Below are positions 5,857 through 13,359 of a stretch of DNA of 16,927 bases, in pieces (within the stretch, counting starts at the first letter, position 1; every line of letters starts with the position of its first letter). Location: positions 1-16,927 of the forward strand of contig CABUAQ010000037.1 in NCBI GenBank assembly GCA_902489575.1. Reading direction: 5' to 3'. Origin of the DNA: an uncultured bacterium. Lineage in GTDB: Bacteria; Cyanobacteriota; Vampirovibrionia; Gastranaerophilales; Gastranaerophilaceae. A program made the translations under genes and the position numbers. Under the pieces are notes generated by a model, which was not told the DNA's origin, searched no databases, and saw only the letters and a list, made by a program, of their open reading frames with translations.

Positions 5857-7059
5857 ATGAAAAAATCAATTAAAGATCTTGGAGACATTCAAGGTAAAAG
5901 AGCGTTAATCAGAGTTGATGTAAACGTGCCTCTTGATGAAAACAAAAACGTAACAGATGATACACGAATTCAAGCGATTCTACCTACAGTGAACTTCTTG
6001 AAAGAAAAAGGCGCAAAAATCATTTTAATGGCACACCTGGGCAGACCAAAAGGTGAATGGAACCCTGAATTTACTCTTGAACCTGTTGCAAAATACATGT
6101 CAAAAGTTTTAGGTGAAGAAGTATTATTTGTAAAATCTCCTGTTGGAGAAGGTGCTGATAAAGAATTGGAAGCATTAAAAGACGGTCAGGTTGCATTATT
6201 GGAAAACATCAGATACTACAAAGCCGAAGAAGCTAAAGATGATGATATGACATTCGCTCAAGAACTTGCAAAATTAGGCGACTTCTACGTAAACGACGCT
6301 TTTGGTGCCGCCCACAGAAAACATACCTCCACAGCTAAAGTCGCTCATATTTTAAAACCGGCTGTAGCTGGTTTATTGATGGAAAAAGAAATCAGATGTT
6401 TATCTCAAGCTTTGGACAATCCTGTTAGACCATTCACAGCAGTTGTTGGCGGAGCTAAAGTTTCATCTAAAATCGGTGTTTTGGAAAACTTAATCGACAA
6501 AGTTGATAATCTTATTATCGGCGGCGGCATGGCTTACACATTTGTTAAAGCTAACGGCGGTAAAATCGGTAACTCAATTTGTGAGGACGATCAAATGGAC
6601 GTTGCAAAAGCTATTGAGAAAAAAGCTGCTGATAAGGGTGTTAAATTAGTTATGGCTACAGATGTTCTTGCTGCTGACGATTTTTCTGGCAACGGAACTA
6701 ACAAATTTGTTGCTATCAACGAAATTCCGGACGGATTTGAAGGCGTTGACGCTGGTCCTGATTCAAGAAAAGCATTTGCTGAAGTTTTAAAAGCTTCAAA
6801 AACAATCTTGATGAACGGTCCTGTTGGTGCATTTGAAAATCCTAAATTTGCTGATGGAACAAAGGCTGTATTGGAAGCTATTGTTGAAGCTACTAAAGGC
6901 GGTGCAGTTTCTGTTATCGGCGGCGGAGATTCTGTTTCTGCAGCTAAAAAATTCTGTAAAGCTGAAGACTTCACTCACGTTTCAACAGGCGGCGGAGCTT
7001 CATTAGAATTCATCGAAGGTAAAGTTTTACCGGGTGTTGCAGCTTTAGATGAAGCATAA
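5857..7059 (+). CDS. pgk: Phosphoglycerate kinase
   Basis: This cytoplasmic glycolytic enzyme interconverts 1,3-bisphosphoglycerate plus ADP and 3-phosphoglycerate plus ATP. The product is 400 aa, the usual length. Hallmarks are 'RVDVNVPLD' (19-27), 'AHLGRPKG' (59-66), 'VGGAKVSSKI' in the middle, the 'MNGPVGAFE' nucleotide-site segment, 'GGGDSVSAA', and 'STGGGASLEFIEGKVLPG' near the end. I start at ATG 5857 because AAGGAG lies 7 nt upstream and the family N-terminus begins there; an in-frame ATG at 5785 would add 24 unrelated residues. It is a single-gene unit with its own promoter and terminator. Codon use is somewhat less AT-biased than its neighbours, as expected for a highly expressed gene. 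Confidence 0.97.
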   Translation: MKKSIKDLGDIQGKRALIRVDVNVPLDENKNVTDDTRIQAILPTVNFLKEKGAKIILMAHLGRPKGEWNPEFTLEPVAKYMSKVLGEEVLFVKSPVGEGADKELEALKDGQVALLENIRYYKAEEAKDDDMTFAQELAKLGDFYVNDAFGAAHRKHTSTAKVAHILKPAVAGLLMEKEIRCLSQALDNPVRPFTAVVGGAKVSSKIGVLENLIDKVDNLIIGGGMAYTFVKANGGKIGNSICEDDQMDVAKAIEKKAADKGVKLVMATDVLAADDFSGNGTNKFVAINEIPDGFEGVDAGPDSRKAFAEVLKASKTILMNGPVGAFENPKFADGTKAVLEAIVEATKGGAVSVIGGGDSVSAAKKFCKAEDFTHVSTGGGASLEFIEGKVLPGVAALDEA

Positions 7060-7103
7060 AATTTGTGCTTAAAATTAAAAATAATACTTAATTTTACAAT
7101 ATT

Positions 7104-7135
7104 AAAAAAGGAAGAAGTTATCTTCTTCCTTTTTT
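7104..7135 (+). terminator. Rho-independent terminator after pgk
   Basis: A6-GGAAGAAG and CTTCTTCC-T6 form a perfect 14-bp stem around a TTAT loop. The 3' arm ends in six T residues, so the structure should work for pgk and, being symmetrical, could in principle act in both directions. Confidence 0.88.
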
Positions 7136-7185
7136 GCCGCAAAAAAAATTATGTCCGGACTTAATAAAATCAGAAAGGCTTATTT

Positions 7186-7794
7186 ATGCAAATTAATTTT
7201 ACAGGAATAAAAAATATAGGATACGAAAGAAGATACTACGAACAATCCAGTGTTAATGACCAAAATGAAGAATTTGATGATGAAGATTTTGAAGAAAAAG
7301 AACAAGAACATTTTATAAACCTTGAACTTACAGATGACATCTACGGAAAAGATTTAACGGAATACAAAAATATTATAAAAACAACTAACTTAAGAAATTA
7401 TACAAATCCGATTAATCCAAACTTTTTAAACCTTATGATATCTAAAGCTGAGGTCACAGATCACCTTGGGAAAGCCAAAGATTACCAGCTTTGGATTAAT
7501 AAATCTGATAATGAATTTATCGTAAATGACCAAAACTTAAAAATGATATCATTTATTGCAAAAATATTGCGTAAAATATCAAATACCCCTGAAGAAAAAT
7601 TTATAGTTAATAAAGATTATATAAACAGTGATGATGCCAAAAACGGAGTTGCTCTTGGAGAAAACCTCGAAGAAACATACGAACAATATTATGATGAAGC
7701 AATAAAACAAATCCACGATCCAAAAAATGTTAAAAAAGGAGCTTTAGAAATGAATAACATCCTTCAAGAAATTATGATTGATTATTTTGCCTAG
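7186..7794 (+). CDS. Unknown acidic 202-aa protein with N-terminal NFTG motif
   Basis: No family recognised. The protein begins 'MQINFTGIKNIGY', followed by a very acidic segment (about residues 25-42, including EEFDDEDFEEKEQE) and then a mainly helical body. No signal peptide or membrane segment is visible, so it is probably cytoplasmic. AGAAAGGC upstream acts as ribosome binding site. It follows the pgk terminator and precedes spmA by 51 nt on the same strand, so it may share a transcript with spmAB. A perfect 12-bp palindrome, TTGCCTAGGCAA (7787-7798), spans its stop codon. The N-terminal motif resembles the start of the 13896 gene product ('SPNFGMALKI'). Confidence 0.75.
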   Translation: MQINFTGIKNIGYERRYYEQSSVNDQNEEFDDEDFEEKEQEHFINLELTDDIYGKDLTEYKNIIKTTNLRNYTNPINPNFLNLMISKAEVTDHLGKAKDYQLWINKSDNEFIVNDQNLKMISFIAKILRKISNTPEEKFIVNKDYINSDDAKNGVALGENLEETYEQYYDEAIKQIHDPKNVKKGALEMNNILQEIMIDYFA

Positions 7795-7845
7795 GCAAGC
7801 TCTTCACTGATTGACCGGTTTATAATTTAATGCTTTAATTAATTT

Positions 7846-8451
7846 ATGAATTATATTTTCTATTTCTTAATAGTTTTTTCAATAATTATCGGAGCAATTA
7901 ATGGGAAATTGCAAGATGTAGTCAACGCCGTGATGAGCGGAGCAGAATTATCCGTAAAAATAGCTTTTTCGCTAATCGGAATAATGGCATTTTGGCTTGG
8001 GATTATGCGAATTGCAGAAAAATCAGGTTTAATCAAATTTATTTCAAAACTACTGCACCCGATTACAAAAGTTTTATTTAATGAACTTCCTCAAGATTCT
8101 CCGGCAATTGGAGATATTGCGATGAATTTTACCGCAAACACTTTTGGACTGTCCAATGCCGCAACACCTTTTGGCATTAGAGCAATGGAAGAAATGCAAA
8201 GAGTAAATAAAAATAAAACAACAGCGTCCAATGCAATGTGTTTGTTTTTGGGAATGAACACCGCAGGATTTCAACTTATTCCAACAACAGTACTTGCAGT
8301 TCTGGTGGGAATTGGCTACAAAAACCCGACAGAAATTATTGCACCAACCCTTTTGGTAACAGCTATTGCCTTCTTATCAGCTATTGTTATGGCAAAAATC
8401 GCACAATTTATCTGTAAATTTAAGGAGGAGAAAAATGGGCAGCCTTCTTAA
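7846..8451 (+). CDS. spmA: SpmA-like nucleoside-recognition (Gate) domain membrane protein
   Basis: This 201-aa polytopic membrane protein matches SpmA, one half of the SpmA/SpmB pair named for spore-core dehydration in Bacillus. The hallmark is 'MNFTANTFGLSNAATPFG' at residues 93-110, with further hydrophobic helices at about 3-20, 36-55, 130-160 and 163-190. It lacks a Shine-Dalgarno sequence; the ATG at 7846 follows an AT-rich unstructured stretch, and TATAAT lies at 7821-7826 without a matching -35. The 3' end overlaps the start of spmB by 17 bp, so the two are coupled. The organism is probably not a spore-former, so the role, perhaps transport or membrane homeostasis, is open. Confidence 0.9.
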   Translation: MNYIFYFLIVFSIIIGAINGKLQDVVNAVMSGAELSVKIAFSLIGIMAFWLGIMRIAEKSGLIKFISKLLHPITKVLFNELPQDSPAIGDIAMNFTANTFGLSNAATPFGIRAMEEMQRVNKNKTTASNAMCLFLGMNTAGFQLIPTTVLAVLVGIGYKNPTEIIAPTLLVTAIAFLSAIVMAKIAQFICKFKEEKNGQPS

Positions 8452-8968
8452 CTTAATATCATTGTGGGCTTTACCTGTAATTTTATTAACAGTCTTAACG
8501 TGCGGACTTATCAAAAAAGTTCCGCTATACGAAGAGTTTACAGAAGGTGCTAAAGACGGTTTTAAAGTCGCAATAAAAATTATTCCATACCTTGTTGCGA
8601 TAATTGTAGGAATTTCAATGTTAAGAGCAAGCGGTGCAATTGAAATTGCCGCAAATCTTTTAGCACCCGTATTATCCCTGTTTAATATTCCATCAGACAC
8701 CTTACCGCTTATGATTGTCAGATCTCTATCAGGTTCTGGTGCGTTAGCTGTATTTTCAGATATTGCAAATAACCTTGGCCCTGACTCATTTGCTACAAAA
8801 TTGGCTGCAGTTATGGTCGGCAGTAGCGAAACTACATTTTATGTTCTTGCCGTATATTTTGGTGCAGTTGGTATAGCTAAAATAAGATATGCTCTTGTCA
8901 TTGGATTATTAGCGGATTTAATTGGAATTATCGCAGCAGTTTTGGTGTGTAATCTGATGTTTGCATAG
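8435..8968 (+). CDS. spmB: SpmB-like nucleoside-recognition (Gate) domain membrane protein
   Basis: This 177-aa partner of SpmA is a polytopic membrane protein. Key segments are 'VRSLSGSGALAVF' at about 95-107 and 'GSSETTFYVLAVYFGAVG' at about 129-146, both typical of SpmB. I chose ATG 8435 because AAGGAGG lies 7 nt upstream, inside the end of spmA, and the protein then starts with a first membrane helix; the frame is open from 8366 but the extra residues are charged and unrelated. The 17-bp overlap with spmA indicates translational coupling. Its 3' end overlaps the opposing zinc-ribbon gene by 41 bp. Confidence 0.92.
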   Translation: MGSLLNLISLWALPVILLTVLTCGLIKKVPLYEEFTEGAKDGFKVAIKIIPYLVAIIVGISMLRASGAIEIAANLLAPVLSLFNIPSDTLPLMIVRSLSGSGALAVFSDIANNLGPDSFATKLAAVMVGSSETTFYVLAVYFGAVGIAKIRYALVIGLLADLIGIIAAVLVCNLMFA

Positions 8969-9302
8969 CGTCATACCAACTTTGAGTATACTCGGAAATC
9001 TCATTTTCAACAATTTCACGAACTACTATTGCATAATTTATGTTAATACAATCTATTTTCTCAATTTCTTCAACCTGATACGCTCTATTACCACAATTGT
9101 GGCAATAGTCTTCTTCCGGAACAACTTCACCACCACGAACAGTTGCACGCATCTTCGTCCCGCAACAAGCACAGCGTATTATATACCAGTGATTTTCAAC
9201 TAACTCTCCACAATCAGGACAATACCCGACATCCTCACTTAAAGGAACCTTATTATGCAGACACCTCTTATTAAACTTGAAAATATCACTCCATTGTATC
9301 AT
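8928..9302 (-). CDS. Double zinc-ribbon protein, unknown function
   Basis: This 124-aa soluble protein carries four Cys/His pairs: C14/H16, C28/C31 (CPDCG), C44/C47 and C67/C70 (CHNCG). They suggest two zinc ribbons over residues 14-71. The C-terminal half is an acidic helix-rich region ending in 'SWYDAMQTSDYTPKLLR'. I cannot name the family. The ATG at 9302 has no Shine-Dalgarno but lies 6 nt after a -10-like hexamer, with a perfect TTGACA further upstream, so the mRNA is probably leaderless. Its last 41 bp run antisense to the end of spmB, so the two transcripts must overlap. Confidence 0.8.
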   Translation of the reverse strand: MIQWSDIFKFNKRCLHNKVPLSEDVGYCPDCGELVENHWYIIRCACCGTKMRATVRGGEVVPEEDYCHNCGNRAYQVEEIEKIDCININYAIVVREIVENEISEYTQSWYDAMQTSDYTPKLLR

Positions 9303-9308
9303 ATATTT

Positions 9309-9336
9309 GCTATAAGGATAAAATTAAAAATGTCAA
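9309..9336 (-). promoter_or_regulatory. Promoter placing transcription start at the ATG of the zinc-ribbon gene
   Basis: On the minus strand TTGACA (9331-9336, perfect) is followed after 16 nt by TATAGC (9309-9314). Six nucleotides then separate it from the ATG at 9302, so the predicted +1 falls on the A of the start codon. This is the best-supported leaderless candidate in the window because it has both promoter boxes. Confidence 0.6.
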
Positions 9337-9347
9337 CAAATATAAAT

Positions 9348-9668
9348 CTAAACTTCGAATTGCTTTATAATCCTGTACATAATCCTTTTTATATCTAAAG
9401 GCTGACTTTTAATAATATCAACAATTTGACGTTCTAATTCTTCTCCTGATACTAAATAATCATAATCAAAAAATTGCTCAGGAGGAACACGGAATTCATC
9501 CATAATTTTTAGCACTGTTTGCATAGATGGATAACTTTTACCATTTTCTATATTACTTAATGAAGACGGCTCTATATTAATTTTTTCACTGAAAATCTCC
9601 TGAGTAACCCTCGCTTTTTTTCTTATTTCCTTAATTTTTTGCCCTATTTTATACCTGTTATCTTCCAT
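9348..9668 (-). CDS. XRE-family transcriptional repressor
   Basis: This 106-aa protein has a Cro/C1-type HTH domain at about residues 8-62 ('IGQKIKEIRKKARVTQEIFSEKI' and 'EPSSLSNIENGKSYPSMQTVLKI'). A short helical C-terminal tail follows (69-106) that could mediate dimerisation. There is no ligand or peptidase domain. AGAGGAT lies before the ATG. It is transcribed divergently from the pseudopilin gene 133 bp away. The space between contains a strong pilin promoter overlaid by two TTGTNNACAA sites. The simplest reading is that this protein binds there and controls the pilin and possibly itself. Confidence 0.9.
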   Translation of the reverse strand: MEDNRYKIGQKIKEIRKKARVTQEIFSEKINIEPSSLSNIENGKSYPSMQTVLKIMDEFRVPPEQFFDYDYLVSGEELERQIVDIIKSQPLDIKRIMYRIIKQFEV

Positions 9669-9737
9669 ATTATCCTCTTTTTAATAAGAATAATAATTTC
9701 TACACAAAATTTACATAATGTATACACCATATAAAAG

Positions 9738-9766
9738 TTGATATTTTCTTGTAAACAATATATAAT
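9738..9766 (+). promoter_or_regulatory. Sigma70 promoter of the pseudopilin gene
   Basis: TTGATA (9738-9743) and a perfect TATAAT (9761-9766) are exactly 17 nt apart. Transcription would start near 9773. The leader of about 29 nt includes AAGGAG (9788-9793) before the ATG at 9802. Confidence 0.78.
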
Positions 9767-9784
9767 TATGTTGTTTACAAGAAA
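9745..9784 (+). promoter_or_regulatory. Palindromic two-site operator over the pseudopilin promoter
   Basis: TTTCTTGTAAACAA (9745-9758) and TTGTTTACAAGAAA (9771-9784) are perfect 14-bp inverted repeats centred on the -10 box. Each arm holds its own TTGT-NN-ACAA dyad (9749-9758 and 9771-9780), and the two dyad centres are 22 bp apart, about two helical turns. One lies in the promoter spacer and the other at the start site. Because transcription starts inside the right half, most of the dyad is not in the RNA. This favours a DNA operator, probably for the adjacent XRE protein. Confidence 0.7.
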
Positions 9785-9801
9785 TATAAGGAGAAATTAT
9801 A

Positions 9802-10491
9802 ATGGAAACAGCAAAAAAGATTGCATTTACTTTAGCAGAAGTTCTCATAACACTTGGTATAATCGGAGTAGTTGCAGCTCTTACAATACCCGGGCTTATA
9901 ACCAACTATAAAGCTAAAAAATTACGTTCTCAATTTTTAGAATCTTATTCAACAGTACAACAAGCATTCAAACAGATGGAAGCAGACGATGTATCATTAG
10001 ATCCGAGCACATATGCAACAGGTACATTTTACAAGACTTTCATGAATTACTTCCAAGCTCCTTTTGACTGCGGCAAATATAGTAACGGCAAAAAAATATT
10101 ACCGTGCTATGACTACTCAAATAGTGCTAAAACCTACAAATCACTGGACGGAAAATCCACAGTTCAATATAATTGGTTTGACGACGGACAAATCGCGTTG
10201 CAAGACGGAACGCTTTTACTAATAGAGAACTATACTGGTACAAATCAATTATGGGTTTCTGTTGATTTAAACGGTTTTAATAACAAACCTAACAGGTGGG
10301 GATATGATTTATTTACATTCGAATTTTCAGAAGGAGAATTAAGAACAATGGGTGATAAAAAAACAAAATATAACGATACAAATAAATATTGTAACTTAAA
10401 TGGGTCAGGAATTTATAACGGAGCAGCCTGTGCTCAATTGGCAAAAGAAAACCAAGATTACTTTAAAATAATAATAAAAAAGCTAAAATAA
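9802..10491 (+). CDS. Type II secretion / type IV pilin-like pseudopilin
   Basis: This 229-aa protein starts with a class III (prepilin) signal: a short basic leader 'METAKKIA', then 'FTLAEVLITLGIIGVVAALTIPGL'. Prepilin peptidase would cut after A8, leaving N-terminal F and glutamate at mature position 5, as in type IV pilins and PulG/GspG-type pseudopilins. The hydrophobic helix extends to about residue 32. The rest is a globular domain rich in aromatic and polar residues, with a few Cys (in 'FDCGKY', 'LPCYDY', and 'KYCNL...GAACAQ') that could form disulfides. AAGGAG precedes the ATG. No secretion or pilus assembly genes are nearby, so it is an orphan pilin gene, apparently under control of the divergent XRE gene. 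Confidence 0.9.
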   Translation: METAKKIAFTLAEVLITLGIIGVVAALTIPGLITNYKAKKLRSQFLESYSTVQQAFKQMEADDVSLDPSTYATGTFYKTFMNYFQAPFDCGKYSNGKKILPCYDYSNSAKTYKSLDGKSTVQYNWFDDGQIALQDGTLLLIENYTGTNQLWVSVDLNGFNNKPNRWGYDLFTFEFSEGELRTMGDKKTKYNDTNKYCNLNGSGIYNGAACAQLAKENQDYFKIIIKKLK

Positions 10492-10565
10492 AATCCTTAA
10501 TAAACTTGTTAAGTTTTGTAACAGAATAAATCAACTCTGAAATCAGCAATAAAAAAAATACTTTA

Positions 10566-10571
10566 TATAAT
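10566..10571 (+). promoter_or_regulatory. -10-like hexamer before the coiled-coil gene
   Basis: A perfect TATAAT lies 32 nt before the ATG at 10604, at a distance suited to a short leader holding AGAGGA. No good -35 exists at 16-18 nt upstream, so this is tentative. Confidence 0.35.
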
Positions 10572-10603
10572 CAAGAGAGATTTAAAAAGAAGAGGACAGA
10601 GCG

Positions 10604-11002
10604 ATGACTATTTCGAATTTTCAAGAAAAATTGTTATTCTATACCCAGCAGAAAAGTAGAATTGGCTTACAATTATCAGATGTTCAGATGAAACAATTAT
10701 CTGCATCAAAGACTATTCAAACCAAACAACAAGAATTTAACGCAAAATTAAGTGCATTATATTATGATGAAGAATTCGGGTATGGGACAGATGAATATGC
10801 AGAAATGCTGTTAGAGCTTCAAAACGAGCACGAATTTGAGCTTGCAAGCATCAACTCCTGGGAATCTCAGCTTGACATTCAGAAAGAAAATCTGGAGACT
10901 CAATTAAATGAAATTCAGTCCTATGAAAATACCTGGCAAAAACTACTTATGTCAGCCATCAAAACAGATTTCGTTTATGGAGGAATTTCCGGAGGTAAAT
11001 AA
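10604..11002 (+). CDS. Unknown 132-aa coiled-coil protein
   Basis: No family recognised. The sequence is glutamine- and glutamate-rich and almost entirely helical, with heptad-like spacing over about residues 1-50 and 70-115. It resembles a two-helix coiled-coil hairpin with a short turn near 'YYDEEFGYGTDEYAE' (53-67). The C-terminus ends in a glycine-rich tail (GGISGGK). There is no signal peptide or membrane segment. Such small coiled-coil proteins can be export-apparatus or scaffold components, but nothing nearby supports a particular role. The gene is followed by a GC-rich terminator. Confidence 0.75.
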   Translation: MTISNFQEKLLFYTQQKSRIGLQLSDVQMKQLSASKTIQTKQQEFNAKLSALYYDEEFGYGTDEYAEMLLELQNEHEFELASINSWESQLDIQKENLETQLNEIQSYENTWQKLLMSAIKTDFVYGGISGGK

Positions 11003-11031
11003 TTTCCACTACAGCTTCTTGAAATATAAAA

Positions 11032-11065
11032 AGCGGCGCGGTGTAAGAATTAACACCGCGCCGCT
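11032..11065. terminator. GC-rich terminator hairpin between the coiled-coil gene and fusA
   Basis: AGCGGCGCGGTGT (11032-11044) and ACACCGCGCCGCT (11053-11065) form a perfect 13-bp stem with an 8-nt loop, strikingly GC-rich for this window. On the minus strand the stem is followed by TTTT, suiting fusA. On the plus strand it is followed by the weaker AAATTTATAATT. It lies between convergent genes and probably serves both. Confidence 0.85.
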
Positions 11066-11092
11066 AAATTTATAATTATTATCTAAACCAAA

Positions 11093-13183
11093 CTAGTTTT
11101 TAGAAGCACCTGATTTAGAAATAATTTCGTCTTCAATGTTCTTAGGAACTTGTTCATAGCATTGGAATTCCATAGAGAATGTACCACGCCCCTGAGTATT
11201 AGATCTCAAGTCAGTTGCGTAACCGAACATGTTAGCCAATGGAACCAAAGCTCTAACAATTACGTTACCTGTATTTCCTAAAGGTTCTTGACCTTCAACT
11301 CTGCCACGTCTTCTTGAGATGTCACCGATGATAGTACCTGTGAATTCATCAGGAATTTCAACTTCAACCTTCATCATAGGTTCCAAGATACAAGGCTGGG
11401 CCTTTTTAGTACCTTCTTTAATTGCCATAGAACCGGCAATTTTGAACGCCATTTCTGAAGAGTCAACTTCGTGATAAGATCCATCATAAAGTTCTACTTT
11501 AACATCAATCATAGGATAACCTGCAATAATACCGCCTTCTAAAGCTTCTTCCATACCTTTTCTTGCCGGTTCGATGTATTCCTTAGGAATAGCACCACCA
11601 ACAATTTTGTTTTCAAATACAAAACCGGCATTTTCTTCAGCAGGTGAAATTCTGATTTTAACGTGGCCATATTGACCTTTACCACCTGATTGACGGGCAA
11701 ATTTAGAATCTTGATCAGCATTACCACGAATAGTTTCTCTATATGCAACTTGTGGCTTACCAATATTGGCTTCAACCTTAAATTCTCTCATCATACGGTC
11801 AACAATGATGTCAAGGTGAAGCTCACCCATACCAGAAATAATTGTTTGGCCTGTTTCTTCATCAGATTTAACACGGAATGAAGGATCTTCTTCTGCAAGT
11901 TTTTGAAGAGCAATACCCATTTTATCCTGGTCAGCTTTTGTTTTTGGTTCAATAGCAACTGAAATTACAGGTTCAGGGAATGTCATTCTTTCCAGGATAA
12001 TTGGAGCTTTTTCATCACATAATGTGTCACCTGTAGTTGTATCTTTCAAACCAACAGCAGCACAAATATCGCCTGCGTATACTTCGTTTTCTTCAAGTCT
12101 TTGGTCTGCATACATGCGAACTAATCTTGAAATACGTTCTTTCTTACCGTTTGTAGAGTTCAATACGTAAGAACCTGATGTAATTACCCCTGAATAAACA
12201 CGTAAGAATGTTAAACGACCTACAAACGGGTCAGTCATAACTTTGAATGACAAAGCTGAGAACGGTTCAGAATCTGAAGAATGTCTTTCAGTTTTTGTAC
12301 CATCTTCCAACTCACCTTCAATAGCTTTTACATCAACAGGTGATGGCATGTAATCAACAACGTTGTTCAACAATAATTGAACACCTTTATTTTTGAATGC
12401 TGTACCACAGCAAACAGGAACTATTTTGTTATCACAAACTGATTTTCTCAATACAGCTTTCAATTCATCAACAGTAATAGAATCAGGATCTTCAAAGAAT
12501 TTTTCCATTAGAGTATCATCTTCTGATGCGATAGCTTCAACCATAGCATCGTGATATTCTTTAGCTTTTTCAGCCATATCAGCAGGAATATCTTCTTCTC
12601 TGATATCTGTACCTAAGTCATTAGTATAAATTTCAGCCTTCATTGTCATTAGATCAATTAAGCCGGTAAACTGATCTTCAGCACCAATTGGCAACTGAAT
12701 TGGTACAGCGTTAGCACCTAATCTGTTTTTAATTTGGTCTACAACTCTATAGAAATCAGCACCTGTTCTGTCCATTTTGTTAACAAAAACCATACGAGGA
12801 ACTTCGTAACGGTTTGCTTGTCTCCAAACTGTTTCAGATTGAGATTGAACACCACCAACTGCACAGAATACAGCAACAACACCGTCTAATACACGTAATG
12901 AACGCTCAACTTCGATAGTGAAGTCAACGTGTCCAGGGGTATCAATAATATTAATTTGATGTCCTTTCCATTCAGCTGTTACAGCTGCAGATTGGATTGT
13001 AATACCACGTTCTTTTTCTTGTTCCATAAAGTCAGTTACAGCTGCACCATCGTGGGTCTCACCGATTTTGTGAGTTTTACCTGTGTAAAACAAAATACGT
13101 TCTGTTGTAGTTGTTTTACCGGCGTCGATGTGGGCTGCAATACCAATGTTTCTAATTTTTTCCAATGGAGTTTTTCTAGCCAT
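11093..13183 (-). CDS. fusA: Elongation factor G
   Basis: This 696-aa translational GTPase drives ribosomal translocation. The G domain shows G1 'AHIDAGKT' (17-24), G2 in 'ERGITIQSA', G3 'DTPGH' (81-85) and G4 'NKMD' (135-138). Domains II-V follow in the usual order, with 'RRGRVEGQE'-type and 'MFGYATDLRS' segments near the C-terminus. AAGGA precedes the ATG. A TATAAT lies on the minus strand at 13236-13241, without a clear -35. It stands alone here: the rpsL-rpsG-fusA-tuf cluster common in bacteria is not adjacent, and it is flanked by unrelated genes and terminators on both sides. Confidence 0.97.
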   Translation of the reverse strand: MARKTPLEKIRNIGIAAHIDAGKTTTTERILFYTGKTHKIGETHDGAAVTDFMEQEKERGITIQSAAVTAEWKGHQINIIDTPGHVDFTIEVERSLRVLDGVVAVFCAVGGVQSQSETVWRQANRYEVPRMVFVNKMDRTGADFYRVVDQIKNRLGANAVPIQLPIGAEDQFTGLIDLMTMKAEIYTNDLGTDIREEDIPADMAEKAKEYHDAMVEAIASEDDTLMEKFFEDPDSITVDELKAVLRKSVCDNKIVPVCCGTAFKNKGVQLLLNNVVDYMPSPVDVKAIEGELEDGTKTERHSSDSEPFSALSFKVMTDPFVGRLTFLRVYSGVITSGSYVLNSTNGKKERISRLVRMYADQRLEENEVYAGDICAAVGLKDTTTGDTLCDEKAPIILERMTFPEPVISVAIEPKTKADQDKMGIALQKLAEEDPSFRVKSDEETGQTIISGMGELHLDIIVDRMMREFKVEANIGKPQVAYRETIRGNADQDSKFARQSGGKGQYGHVKIRISPAEENAGFVFENKIVGGAIPKEYIEPARKGMEEALEGGIIAGYPMIDVKVELYDGSYHEVDSSEMAFKIAGSMAIKEGTKKAQPCILEPMMKVEVEIPDEFTGTIIGDISRRRGRVEGQEPLGNTGNVIVRALVPLANMFGYATDLRSNTQGRGTFSMEFQCYEQVPKNIEDEIISKSGASKN

Positions 13184-13306
13184 TTTTCATTTTCCTTTTT
13201 ATTTATATGTACATCGCTATTTTATATTTAGCCTCATTATAATTATTCCATAAACATGATATTTTTCAAATGAAATCAGGTATTTTATGAAATATTTTTA
13301 AACAAT

Positions 13307-13332
13307 AAAAAGCCCCCAAATTTGAGGACTTT
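13307..13332 (-). terminator. Terminator after the 13360-13896 gene
   Basis: On the minus strand AAAGTCCTC pairs with GGGGGCTTT (two G-U pairs) around a 6-nt loop, followed by TT and an A/T-rich tail. On the plus strand the same positions would give A-C mismatches, so the structure is minus-strand specific. It separates the upstream gene from fusA. Confidence 0.7.
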
Positions 13333-13359
13333 CTTATTTTAATTTGCTCAAAAACTTAA

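Noticed and set aside
6591..6974. Long open frame antisense to the end of pgk
   Set aside because: It mirrors the codon pattern of pgk, has no ribosome binding site and no recognisable protein features.
7787..7798. Perfect 12-bp palindrome TTGCCTAGGCAA over the stop codon of the 7186 gene
   Set aside because: It has no loop, so it cannot form a normal RNA hairpin, it has no T run, and a single copy is seen. It may be chance or a protein site, but nothing supports a function.
10496..10520. Possible terminator after the pseudopilin gene (AAACTT-GTT-AAGTTT)
   Set aside because: The stem is 6 bp, A/T-rich with a 3-nt loop; too weak to call.
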